Shown one piece after another: positions 1-7,202 of a stretch of 11,932 bases of DNA. Under the pieces are notes generated by a model. That model saw nothing but the letters and a program-made list of their open reading frames with translations. It was not told the DNA's origin and did no database searches. Position 1 is the stretch's first letter. Each line of letters begins with the position of its first letter. Both the position numbers and the translations under genes were made by a program. The DNA lies in contig JAIPKF010000032.1 of the NCBI GenBank assembly GCA_021733705.1, positions 1 through 11,932 of the forward strand. The letters run 5' to 3'. This DNA is from Chthoniobacterales bacterium. Lineage in GTDB: Bacteria; Verrucomicrobiota; Verrucomicrobiia; Chthoniobacterales; UBA6821.

Positions 1-94
1 GTGCGTAGAAAAACAGAATCGCTAAGGGCACTAAAAAAAGAAGGGACCACAACCACAAAGGATATTGAAAATGAAGTGTAGAATCAGAAGGCAT
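1..94 (-). CDS. batB: BatB-like vWA protein, N-terminal fragment (cut by window edge)
   Basis: Only the first 31 codons are present; the gene continues beyond base 1. The reading frame opens with ATG at 94-92, 12 bases after the batA stop. It encodes a short polar start (MPSDSTLHFQYP) followed by one strongly hydrophobic segment (LWLWSLLFLVPLAILFFYA). This 'Phe-x-x-Pro then membrane helix' beginning is the usual N-terminus of BatA/BatB proteins, which anchor a periplasmic or cytoplasmic von Willebrand A domain in the inner membrane. The position directly downstream of batA in the same direction supports BatB, the second vWA protein of such operons. No vWA residues are visible because the gene is truncated, so the identity rests on context and the membrane anchor. 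There is no obvious Shine-Dalgarno site; translation may be coupled to batA. Confidence 0.6.
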   Translation of the reverse strand, partial: MPSDSTLHFQYPLWLWSLLFLVPLAILFFYA

Positions 95-106
95 CGTGTT
101 TACAAA

Positions 107-1147
107 TTAGGGGATTTTTCTCCAGAGTGTTTGGGAGAGTAATGTTTCCATCACGAGCAAGAGGGCACCTAGAGCAATCAACCACCAGAAAAAATCTCGA
201 TGATTCACATTTTTTTCAATTTCGATTTTGGTTTTTTCTAAACGATCAATTTCTTGGAATGTTTTGTCTAGTGAGGCGGAATCAGCAGCTCGAAAGTATT
301 TTCCATCTCCAATTTTTGCAATATCTGCCAATAGCTTTTCATCGAAATCAAAAATGACCGTTTGATAGAATGTCCTTCCAAAACGGTCTTGAACAGGAAC
401 AGAAACTGGTCCTGAACTACCAGCTCCAACAGTATAGATACGAATGCCGACGGCTTTGGCTGCCTCTGCTGCAGTCAACGGCATGATTTTTCCAGCATTG
501 TTGGCTCCATCGGTAAGGAGGACAATGAGCTTGGTTTTAGCATTTCTATTTTTGAGGCGTGCAGCAGCAGATGCTAGTGCTGAGCCGATAGCAGTTCCAT
601 CCTCCACGAGGCCGAGCTGAACACGATCGAGGTTATCGATGAGCCATTCGTGATCTAGGGTGATTGGACTCACGAGGTAGGAACGTCCTGCAAAGGCAAT
701 GATTCCAATACGATCATTGGGTCGTGCTTCAATAAATTGTTCTGTCACCCGTTTTACTGCTTCAAGACGGCTCGCACGCTGATTTCCAATAGTATAATCC
801 TCGGTGGACATCGAACCAGAGACATCCAATACCAGCATGATATCAATCCCACTTGCTTTGACATGTTGAGTAGTTTGACCTAATTGAGGACGTGCTAAAG
901 CCACAATAAAAAGCCCCATAGCAAGATAAAAAAAGGAGGCAAGAAAACCTCCAGCACGTGCTCGGCGCTCCTTACCTAAATTCAAGAACGGTTGTATTGA
1001 GGAAAAGAGCACTCCAGGAGTTCCTCCAAAACGGCCTTTCAGCCATGCAAAAAGCGGTAGCACCAGTAATCCCAATAAAATCCATGGACGAGCAAAGGAG
1101 AATTCCCCCCAATGTGTATTAAATAAGTGATTCAGAAAAGAGGTCAT
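107..1147 (-). CDS. batA: BatA-type von Willebrand factor A membrane protein
   Basis: This is a 346-residue membrane-anchored vWA protein, a typical length for BatA. Hydrophobic segments lie near residues 21-36 and 68-86, followed by the vWA domain (about 100-300) and a final membrane helix near 319-337. The MIDAS metal-binding site is complete: D108-x-S110-x-S112, a threonine in DGT (T185) and the aspartate of LTDGANN (D213), so divalent-metal-dependent ligand binding should be intact. BatA proteins work with a MoxR ATPase and DUF58 proteins in envelope-associated assemblies linked to stress or aerotolerance; the precise job varies and is not known here. The start ATG overlaps the end of the preceding gene by four bases (ATGA), and a GGAGGAG stretch ends eight bases before it, the only good ribosome site in the window. 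It is gene four of a five-gene operon. Confidence 0.9.
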   Translation of the reverse strand: MTSFLNHLFNTHWGEFSFARPWILLGLLVLPLFAWLKGRFGGTPGVLFSSIQPFLNLGKERRARAGGFLASFFYLAMGLFIVALARPQLGQTTQHVKASGIDIMLVLDVSGSMSTEDYTIGNQRASRLEAVKRVTEQFIEARPNDRIGIIAFAGRSYLVSPITLDHEWLIDNLDRVQLGLVEDGTAIGSALASAAARLKNRNAKTKLIVLLTDGANNAGKIMPLTAAEAAKAVGIRIYTVGAGSSGPVSVPVQDRFGRTFYQTVIFDFDEKLLADIAKIGDGKYFRAADSASLDKTFQEIDRLEKTKIEIEKNVNHRDFFWWLIALGALLLVMETLLSQTLWRKIP

Positions 1148-1791
1148 GATGCGAGCTCCTCCTCGGTTTTTGGAGCCTGTTCTACGATCTCTCCTCGAAC
1201 AAACTCTTCCGCTGCTTCAATAAGGGAGAGCCGGTCGCTTTCGCTGGCCTCTCCATGGGCGAATTTCAGAAAATCAGAGCGCACCAGAAACGCCTCTAAC
1301 GACTCTCGTTCCATAGGAGTAAAGCGATTGTGATCGCGTAGGGACAAAAGGAATTCCTCGGTTGTTTGGCGTGGAGCAGCTAACCCAAAAGCCGTCCCCA
1401 GATAGCCGCGCAGCAATCCAGAAACAAGAATTCCAAATTCATGATCATTTCCCTCCATGAGCTTTTCTTTTGCTTTATGAAGGTTTTGCAAGCAGGCCTC
1501 ACGCGGTGTTAGAGGGGGTTTTTGACGTAATTTTCGAATCCCCATAATAAGGAGAAATAGAAATAGAATAAACACAACAAGGGTAAAAACCACCTGCATT
1601 GGAGTGTAAGCAAAGAAAGAAAAGGGCCCAACAATATCGTGAAGTGGTGCTGGAGCTATCTGAGGAGCTTGCGGAATCTGTGCTCCCTGGAGCGCTTGCG
1701 GCATCGAAGCAAATGATGGCATGTTTCCTGATGATGGAGTAAGGATCTGAGAATTTGTAGGAGCGATGACTGCTAAGAAAGGAATGTTCAT
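1144..1791 (-). CDS. DUF4381-like small membrane protein of the Bat/MoxR operon
   Basis: This 215-residue protein has a Pro/Gln/Ala-rich N-terminal stretch (about 20-50), one membrane helix (about 65-85) ending in a basic stop-transfer (RKLRQK), and a soluble helical C-terminal domain. Within that domain RQTTEEF (141-147) and DFLKFA (173-178) resemble the conserved patches of the DUF4381 family, which sits between DUF58 and BatA genes in many Bat operons. The first residues (MNIPFLAVIA) are hydrophobic but too short to call a signal peptide. The function of the family is unknown; from its position it is probably a membrane partner of BatA and the DUF58 protein. It is joined to both neighbours by ATGA overlaps (1788-1791 and 1144-1147), so translation of the three genes is likely coupled. 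Family assignment is by motif recall and operon position. Confidence 0.7.
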   Translation of the reverse strand: MNIPFLAVIAPTNSQILTPSSGNMPSFASMPQALQGAQIPQAPQIAPAPLHDIVGPFSFFAYTPMQVVFTLVVFILFLFLLIMGIRKLRQKPPLTPREACLQNLHKAKEKLMEGNDHEFGILVSGLLRGYLGTAFGLAAPRQTTEEFLLSLRDHNRFTPMERESLEAFLVRSDFLKFAHGEASESDRLSLIEAAEEFVRGEIVEQAPKTEEELAS

Positions 1792-2675
1792 CTTGTTTTA
1801 CGGCGTTCGCGTGAAGCAAAAAAAGAGCGAAGAGTCGGCAAATAATCTTCTGTTGTTCGCAAAGGAACCATATCGATACGGCGTGCCCCAAAGAGATGTA
1901 GAAGCTTGGAGGTGCGGCGCCTCGACTCTTCTTGATACTCTTCACGAAGTTTTTTCGAAGCGGTGTTGACTTCAATTTGTGCTCCTGTTTCAGGGTCCTC
2001 TAAGGTAATCACCCCCACATCAGGCAGAATCTCCTCCGCGGGATCGATCATGGGGAGGGCAATAAGATCGTGGCGTTTCGAAGTCACGTTCAAGGGCCGA
2101 GAAAAATCGTGCTCATCTAAAAAATCTGAAATGACAAAAACAATCGCTTTGCGATGCATCACTCTATTGAGATAGTCCAATGCCCCATGAATATTGGTCT
2201 TACGTCCCTGAGGCTGAAAATAAAACATCTCACGCAGGAGCCTTAAGTGATGCAAGCGGCCTTTTTTTGGAGGCAGGAAGAGTTCAATCTGATCGGAAAA
2301 AAGAAGCAATCCTACTTTGTCATTGTTGTAGAGAGCGCTCAGAGCAAGCACTGCTGCCACCTCCGCAGCCACTTCTCGTTTGCTTTGCTCCACACTTCCA
2401 AAGTTTCCTGAAGCACTCACATCCAAAAGAATCATGACCGTTACTTCCCGCTCTTCTTTGAATTTTTTAATATGGAGGTCACCAGTACGTGCACTCACAT
2501 TCCAGTCGATCGAGCGAATTTCATCCCCTGCAGCATACGGGCGTACCTCTTCAAAATTCATACCCTGTCCTTTGAAGACACTTTGATATTGACCTGCAAA
2601 GGAGGATTCTACCAAGCGCTTGGTTCGAAGCTCTAGCCGACGAATTTTGCGCGTCATTTCTTGGGAGTCTTTCAT
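1788..2675 (-). CDS. DUF58 domain protein (vWA-like fold)
   Basis: This is a protein of about 295 residues with the hallmark DUF58 block: a QGMNFEEVRPYAAGDEIR region (about 38-55) followed by IDWNVSAR (57-64). It then shows a vWA-type metal site: D86-x-S88-x-S90, a threonine in KTN (T161) and the aspartate of VISDF (D185). These numbers count from a GTG at 2678; I place the start at the adjacent ATG (2675), but the GTG or an ATG at 2657 cannot be excluded. Neither has a clear ribosome site. No membrane segment is seen, so it is probably cytoplasmic or peripheral. DUF58 proteins accompany MoxR ATPases almost universally, and MoxR probably acts on the vWA partners. It lies 80 bases downstream of moxR and overlaps the next gene by four bases (ATGA). 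Confidence 0.9.
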   Translation of the reverse strand: MKDSQEMTRKIRRLELRTKRLVESSFAGQYQSVFKGQGMNFEEVRPYAAGDEIRSIDWNVSARTGDLHIKKFKEEREVTVMILLDVSASGNFGSVEQSKREVAAEVAAVLALSALYNNDKVGLLLFSDQIELFLPPKKGRLHHLRLLREMFYFQPQGRKTNIHGALDYLNRVMHRKAIVFVISDFLDEHDFSRPLNVTSKRHDLIALPMIDPAEEILPDVGVITLEDPETGAQIEVNTASKKLREEYQEESRRRTSKLLHLFGARRIDMVPLRTTEDYLPTLRSFFASRERRKTR

Positions 2676-2758
2676 CACACTAATAAAAAATGATCATGAG
2701 AAGGTTGAAGTTTTTTCCTTAAAAAAGAGGAAGCAAGAGAAATCATGCCCCCCCGTGG

Positions 2759-3748
2759 CTAAGGAACAGGGAGCCCCTCAAAAATCTTCCCGATAACCTC
2801 TTCTGAGGTGATCGACTCAGCTTCTGCTTCGTAGCTTACGGCAACGCGATGGCGCAAGACATCAAGACCCACAGATTTCACATCATGAGGAGTGACATAA
2901 CCACGACCATGGAGAAAAGCGTGGGCCTTTGCAGCAAGCGTAAGAAAGATAGTAGCCCGCGGGGAGGCTCCATAGCGTATCATTCCATCGAGTTTTAGCT
3001 TGTAAACCGCAGGCTCCCGTGTGGCCCAAACAAGATCCACAATATAATCTTTCACCTTTTCATCCACATAGATTTCATTGACCACATCCCTAGCTCGAAG
3101 AATTTGTTCTTTAGAAACGAGACGCTCCACATGGAGTCGTGGAGAGGAGGTTGCCATGGCATCTAAAATCTGTCGCTCCTCCTTACGCGTCGGATATCCG
3201 ACCACAATCTTGAGCATGAATCGGTCTAATTGAGCCTCCGGCAAAGGATAGGTCCCCTCTTGCTCCAAAGGATTTTGTGTGGCCAAGACAAGGAAGGGAT
3301 CAGGAAGAGGAAAAGTCTCATCGCTAATGGTTACATGCCTCTCCTGCATCGCTTCTAATAAAGCGCTTTGCACCTTGGCTGGAGCACGATTAATTTCATC
3401 AGCCAAAATAAGGTTAGCAAAAAGAGGGCCTTTGCGTGTTGTGAAAACACTCTCTTTGGGATTGTAGATAAGCGTTCCAACGAGATCGGCTGGAAGAAGG
3501 TCTGGAGTGAACTGCAACCGCTGAAAAGAGGCATCGATACAGGAGGAGAGGGTTTTGACCGTTAATGTCTTAGCAAGGCCTGGAACACCTTCTAGTAGTA
3601 CATGCCCGTTACTCAGTAAGCCGATCAGCAATCCTTGAACAAGTCCCTGCTGCCCGATGACAACACGACTGATTTCTTTTGTAAGAGGATGCACCCAAGA
3701 GCCTGTCTCTTGGACCCGACGGTCAAGTTCTTGAACAGAATGATTCAT
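2759..3748 (-). CDS. moxR: MoxR-family AAA+ ATPase
   Basis: This 329-residue AAA+ ATPase has all the expected motifs: Walker A GVPGLAKT (54-61), Walker B LILADE (113-118) followed by the MoxR signature INRAPAKVQSALLEAMQE, sensor 1 in ATQNP (N159), the arginine finger in LDRF (R176) and sensor 2 in GASPR (R264). MoxR ATPases are chaperone-like remodelling enzymes for vWA proteins, here presumably the DUF58, BatA and BatB proteins encoded just downstream. The length and ends match the family. It is the first gene of the operon. The 135 bases upstream (3749-3883), between it and the preceding same-strand gene, are AT-rich. I see no convincing -35/-10 pair or ribosome site there, although this is where the operon promoter should lie. 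Confidence 0.95.
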   Translation of the reverse strand: MNHSVQELDRRVQETGSWVHPLTKEISRVVIGQQGLVQGLLIGLLSNGHVLLEGVPGLAKTLTVKTLSSCIDASFQRLQFTPDLLPADLVGTLIYNPKESVFTTRKGPLFANLILADEINRAPAKVQSALLEAMQERHVTISDETFPLPDPFLVLATQNPLEQEGTYPLPEAQLDRFMLKIVVGYPTRKEERQILDAMATSSPRLHVERLVSKEQILRARDVVNEIYVDEKVKDYIVDLVWATREPAVYKLKLDGMIRYGASPRATIFLTLAAKAHAFLHGRGYVTPHDVKSVGLDVLRHRVAVSYEAEAESITSEEVIGKIFEGLPVP

Positions 3749-3883
3749 AGAATAGAATTTTTAATGAGGTTTGAAAAAAAAGATTTTATTCAATCGACAA
3801 CAAAAATAAAGAAGTGTTCAAAAAAAATAGTGACAGCTCAGGAACCCAAAAATACCTAAAATTTATCCGAAAAAGATATATCA

Positions 3884-4810
3884 TCAACCAAAGTATCTTA
3901 AATCAGACATAACGAATAACATATCAATAATTAAAAAACCTATACCTAAAGGAGGAGCTATCGATCCTACAAAAATACTATTTATATCCCACATAGCTAG
4001 TGCAGCATCTGCACAAAGTCCTAAATAATTAATCTGCTTAACAGATCCTTCTTCATTGATTGATGTACTAGTACTTAGTAGAAGGGGTTCGGTGTGTGTT
4101 GTGCGCTCAGAACTCTCTACCATCAAACCCTTATCCACCACAAGCCGAAAGCCTCCCACGTGATCACCTTGTGAGGGGAATAGTTGAGGTTCTGATCCAT
4201 GTTGTAATAACTGGGGAACAGGTTCTGCATCTACAGCATTATTCTCGATCCACTCACAACGATCATCACTCTTCAATGCATCGAATGATTGAGAGGAAGC
4301 GGCTTTCCATTGTTGATATTGGGTCGTACTTAAAAGATGAAAATAGGCCTGAGAAGTGGCCTGCCCTACATGATCCTGCTCACCATCATGTTGATTTAGC
4401 TGACGTTCAAAGGAAACCTCCTTGTAGTTACAATAGCGCTTGGCCGTATCGAGAGAGCAGATTGCTGGCTCACTCTCATATTCAGGGTGATCGGCATTAA
4501 TGGCGTAGGAAACCTGACTACTACTTGTTCCTGCTGGAGAACGTGTGATGAAAGAGTTCATCTCAGGCGTATAAAGTTCTCCTTGCTGAGTCTCATTTAA
4601 GAACTCAACCAAGTCTCCCCAAGTGACCATCGACTTACTAACTGCAAAATCGTGATCACCGGATGATGGATCTACGGTGACAAAATCAAATAAATTCTGA
4701 AAATTCTGAGTAGCTTCATGAGAAACCTCGTTAACAGTGGCCCTTGTTATTGAAAGAGGAAAAGAGGTTAAAAAAACAACGAGGAGCACACAACTGCATA
4801 GAGACTTCAT
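3884..4810 (-). CDS. Exported FGE-sulfatase-like (SUMF1/PvdO fold) protein, probably non-catalytic
   Basis: I start this gene at ATG 4810, giving 308 residues, because that methionine begins a good Sec signal peptide (MKSLCSCVLLVVFLTSFPLS, cleavage near ITRA). An in-frame TTG at 4918 would add 36 residues before it and spoil the signal. The following sequence resembles a diverged formylglycine-generating-enzyme (FGE/SUMF1) fold of the exported type: FDFVTV (41-46), VTWGDLVEFLNE (62-73), the ITRSPAG...SYAIN stretch (88-105), PAICSLDTAKRYCNY (115-129), a 'LPTEaEW'-like LLSTTQYQQW (159-168), CEWIEN (185-190) and the family-ending GGFRLVV (219-225). The RGGSW-Cys catalytic region of true FGEs is not recognisable, so enzyme activity is unlikely. 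After a Ser/Thr-rich linker the C-terminus is hydrophobic (about 264-300), possibly a membrane anchor. The substrate and role are unknown. It is probably monocistronic, between purD and moxR. Confidence 0.6.
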   Translation of the reverse strand: MKSLCSCVLLVVFLTSFPLSITRATVNEVSHEATQNFQNLFDFVTVDPSSGDHDFAVSKSMVTWGDLVEFLNETQQGELYTPEMNSFITRSPAGTSSSQVSYAINADHPEYESEPAICSLDTAKRYCNYKEVSFERQLNQHDGEQDHVGQATSQAYFHLLSTTQYQQWKAASSQSFDALKSDDRCEWIENNAVDAEPVPQLLQHGSEPQLFPSQGDHVGGFRLVVDKGLMVESSERTTHTEPLLLSTSTSINEEGSVKQINYLGLCADAALAMWDINSIFVGSIAPPLGIGFLIIDMLFVMSDLRYFG

Positions 4811-5008
4811 ATATTTAAAATTTGGAGGGTGTAGTAAAGCGCAGGTGTATAGATTATTTGAGGATATGAGGTCAAGCCAATCCATGATGGCATGAAAATT
4901 ATTTTCACTTTTAGCCAAGAGCGATAATAAGAGTGTTTATTATTTGCGTTAGTCATCATAAAAAAGGGCGTTATTTTCAAAAATTGACATTTTCGAAAAT
5001 AAGGATTA

Positions 5009-5274
5009 GCCCGGATATTTCATACTGGTTCGTCGCGAGGCGCCGCGAATCCTGATGCAGACACCACCGGCGGTCGGGAGACCGCGGTGGAGACTGCCCT
5101 GGCTTTAGGGGCAGCCCTGAAAGGGCGAGACGAGCGGGAGCGAGCGAGTCAACGAAGGTGATGGATTGCGACGACGGCTGTATGTTTCATACTGCCCGAG
5201 GAGCAATTCGAGACTGACGCAGTATCGATCAGGTGTTCGCAAGCCGCAGCAGAATCAGTATGAAATATCCGGGT
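5009..5274. repeat. Palindromic TA-flanked element, copy 1 (MITE-like, 266 bp)
   Basis: The ends form an inverted repeat: 5010-5027 and 5256-5273 are perfect reverse complements over 18 bases (CCCGGATATTTCATACTG), with one more mismatched pair outside. Both ends abut TA (5007-5008 and 5275-5276). The interior is visibly more GC-rich than its surroundings and packed with hairpins: TCGCG/CGCGA at 5033-5037 and 5044-5048, a long stem at 5064-5075 and 5080-5090, a stem at 5094-5100 and 5107-5114, and GCCCT/AGGGC at 5114-5118 and 5122-5126. A second, internal ATACTG...CAGTAT pair (5189-5194, 5220-5225) suggests a nested or composite structure. Two related copies occur in the window. No transposase is encoded. 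The right end overlaps the 3' end of purD. It resembles a miniature inverted-repeat transposable element; a stable structured transcript or a terminator role is an alternative or additional possibility. Confidence 0.85.
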
Positions 5275-6541
5275 TAAAAGCAACTCCTCCAATATCCCTT
5301 CGATACTGCTTTCCTTCAAAGTTAATCAAATCGGTAGCGGCATACGCCTTTTTACGGGCCTCTTCGAGTGTTTCTCCCAGCGCAGTCACTCCTAGGACAC
5401 GTCCTCCAGCAGTGTAGAGAATACCATTCTCGTCTCTGGTTCCTGCATGAAAGATCATCACTTCTGGGTCAGAGGCCAAAGCCTCTTCCATTCCGTGAAT
5501 CATTTTTCCTTTCTCGATCGGTCCAGGATATCCACCCGAGGCTAGGACAATACAAACGGCAGGGCGTGGATCCCAGAGAGGCTGTTGTGTGGCAAGCGTT
5601 CCATCGAGTGTTGCCTCTATAAGATCGAGTAGATCGCTCTGAAGACGGCGCATTAAAACTTGAGTCTCGGGATCTCCAAAGCGACAGTTAAATTCTAGCA
5701 CTTTGGGGCCTTGAGGAGTGATCATCACCCCGGGGAAAATCATCCCTTGAAAACCAAGAGCATCGGCCTCAAGCCCACGTAAAAAGCGGTTCAAGAGTGT
5801 ACGTTGAAGTTCTTCCAGCATGCTTTGGGGACACACTCCAGAAGGGGAGATGGTTCCCATTCCTCCGGTGTTGAGACCTTGGTCTCCCTCAAGCGCCCGC
5901 TTGTGATCGCGTGCATCAGGAAAAAGAAGGGCCTTTTTCCCATCTATGAGAGCGTGAAGAGAACATTCTACTCCGGTGAGGAATTCCTCAATGACCATGG
6001 TTGCTCCAGCAGCTCCAAAAATTTTCTCCTCCATCGATTGCCGTACTGCTTCACGTGCCTCTTCCACGTTGTGAGCAATCACAACCCCTTTGCCAAGAGC
6101 AAGCCCATCAGCTTTGACTACGAGTGGATAAGAGGCACCCCGAACATACTCGTAGGCAGATATAGCATCGGTGAATGTTTTTGAATCTGCTGTGGGGATT
6201 CCATGGCGTTGCATGAAATCTTTTGCAAACGATTTGGAAGATTCTAAACGGGCTCCGGAGGCCGTAGGGCCAAAAACACGAAGTCCTGCTTCTTTAAAAA
6301 GATCAACGATACCGAGTGCCAACGGATCATCTGGACCGACAATGGTGAGATCGATTTTTTTCTCTTTCGCAAAGGCTAGCAAACCTACGCAATCTGAAGC
6401 TGCAATCGGGATGTTCTCTCCAAGGGCCGCTGTGCCTGAATTTCCAGGAGCAGTGAAGAGCCGCGTGAGCCGAGGACTCTGTTTTAATTTCCAGGCGAGG
6501 GCATGTTCCCGGCCGCCGGAGCCGATGAGAAAAATATTCAT
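5255..6541 (-). CDS. purD: Phosphoribosylamine-glycine ligase (GARS)
   Basis: PurD catalyses the ATP-dependent joining of glycine to 5-phosphoribosylamine, the second step of de novo purine synthesis, in the cytoplasm. The 428 residues match the usual length of about 430. Visible landmarks are the N-terminal GSGGREHAL (7-15), GPDDPLA (69-75), the ATP-grasp KADGLALGKGV region (143-153), EEFLTGVECS (185-194), NTGGMG (224-229), and the metal/ATP-binding EFNCRFGDPETQ (283-294). The C-terminal domain ends in the conserved YRRDIG. The enzyme looks intact. The last six residues (NPDISY) and the TGA stop at 5257-5255 are encoded by the inverted-repeat end of the repeat element at 5009-5274. The gene is divergent from panD with 58 bases between the starts. 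No clear ribosome site precedes the ATG. purH, of the same pathway, begins about 5 kb away on the other strand. Confidence 0.97.
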   Translation of the reverse strand: MNIFLIGSGGREHALAWKLKQSPRLTRLFTAPGNSGTAALGENIPIAASDCVGLLAFAKEKKIDLTIVGPDDPLALGIVDLFKEAGLRVFGPTASGARLESSKSFAKDFMQRHGIPTADSKTFTDAISAYEYVRGASYPLVVKADGLALGKGVVIAHNVEEAREAVRQSMEEKIFGAAGATMVIEEFLTGVECSLHALIDGKKALLFPDARDHKRALEGDQGLNTGGMGTISPSGVCPQSMLEELQRTLLNRFLRGLEADALGFQGMIFPGVMITPQGPKVLEFNCRFGDPETQVLMRRLQSDLLDLIEATLDGTLATQQPLWDPRPAVCIVLASGGYPGPIEKGKMIHGMEEALASDPEVMIFHAGTRDENGILYTAGGRVLGVTALGETLEEARKKAYAATDLINFEGKQYRRDIGGVAFNPDISY

Positions 6542-6599
6542 GTTGGCAAAAATTAGCTAAGAGAGATAGCCTCGTCCATCTTCAACTTCTTCCATTTCT

Positions 6600-6950
6600 A
6601 TGACCCTCTGCCTTCTTAAATCTAAAATTCATCGAGCCACAGTCACTGGTGCTTCCCTTGATTACGAAGGAAGTTTGACAATTGCTGCAGACCTCGCAGA
6701 ACGTGTAGGACTCCTTCCTTATGAAAAAATCCTTGTTGGTAATATGGCTAATGGAGAGCGTTTTGAAACCTATGTCATTTATGGAAAAGTAGGGTCTGGA
6801 GTTATTGAACTCAATGGAGCTACCGCCTTGCTTGGAAAAATTGGAGATCTTCTTACCATCATGTCCTATGCCTGGATGGAGGCCACAAGCGAAGCTCCTT
6901 ATCACAAACCCTCAGTGATTCTTTTGGGAAAGGGGAATCTGATTTTGTAG
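6600..6950 (+). CDS. panD: Aspartate 1-decarboxylase precursor
   Basis: PanD converts L-aspartate to beta-alanine for pantothenate and coenzyme A synthesis. It is made as a pro-enzyme that cleaves itself between Gly and Ser to create a pyruvoyl cofactor. The 116-residue protein shows the N-terminal LKSKIHRATVTGASLDYEGS. The cleavage pair G24-S25, K9, R54 and Y58 fall at exactly the positions used in the well-studied E. coli enzyme. The INGAAA-type segment appears as ELNGATA, followed by a KIGDLLTI strand. The gene is intact and of full length. No other pantothenate gene is in the window. It starts 58 bases from the divergent purD start, without a recognisable ribosome site (the preceding bases are pyrimidine-rich). 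A probable weak terminator follows. Confidence 0.96.
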   Translation: MTLCLLKSKIHRATVTGASLDYEGSLTIAADLAERVGLLPYEKILVGNMANGERFETYVIYGKVGSGVIELNGATALLGKIGDLLTIMSYAWMEATSEAPYHKPSVILLGKGNLIL

Positions 6951-6964
6951 TTTATTAATAAAAT

Positions 6965-7000
6965 AGAGAGCAGAAATAACCTGACCCGTACTCTCTTTTT
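6965..7000 (+). terminator. Possible weak rho-independent terminator after panD
   Basis: AGAGAG (6965-6970) can pair with CTCTCT (6991-6996), followed directly by TTTT. The stem is only about six base pairs and the loop about 20 bases, so it is a modest candidate. Its location 15 bases after the panD stop is appropriate. Confidence 0.35.
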
Positions 7001-7071
7001 CGTCACAATGGTCTAGACTTAAGCGATATTCGTAGTATCTCTAAGAGCCCAAAAAATCAAATAAACTAAAA

Positions 7072-7085
7072 AATAAGTACTTATT
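7072..7085. promoter_or_regulatory. 14-bp perfect palindrome upstream of the exported-protein gene
   Basis: AATAAGTACTTATT reads the same on both strands and lies in AT-rich DNA about 20 bases before the putative signal-peptide coding stretch. It could be an operator. It could equally be chance in AT-rich sequence, since no second copy was found in the window. Confidence 0.2.
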
Positions 7086-7202
7086 CTTATTAACAACAGA
7101 TAAAACATATCGTTTAAGAAACATAAATACCTCCGACACAAAACAAGCAAAGCCTCTCCGCTTTTCTATACACTAGGATTCATCGCCTTAAGCATACTTA
7201 CG

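Noticed and set aside
1499..1975. 158-codon minus-strand ORF across the DUF58/DUF4381 junction
   Set aside because: Shifted frame of two well-supported genes; composition unlike a real protein.
3749..3883. Terminator of the FGE-like gene or promoter of the moxR operon
   Set aside because: AT-rich sequence has T-runs but no convincing stem or -35/-10 pair at proper spacing.
4096..4500. Plus-strand ORF of 134 codons opposite the FGE-like gene
   Set aside because: Antisense to a coding frame that has a signal peptide and family motifs; the antisense product is His/Ser/Arg-rich with no domain.
4966..5003. TTATTTTC...GAAAATAA inverted repeat next to copy 1 as a terminator
   Set aside because: Stem is wholly AT-rich with a long loop; likely chance in AT-rich DNA.
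5009..5274. CRISPR array or integron attC site at copy 1
   Set aside because: No regular direct repeats with spacers; the symmetry is a single terminal inverted pair with TA flanks, not an attC core or a repeat array.
5166..5417. Plus-strand ORF of 83 codons running from repeat copy 1 into antisense purD
   Set aside because: It is made of the repeat interior and the complement of purD, with no recognisable protein character.
6951..7106. tRNA or other RNA gene in the gap after panD
   Set aside because: No cloverleaf, TTCRA arm or other known RNA motif was seen.
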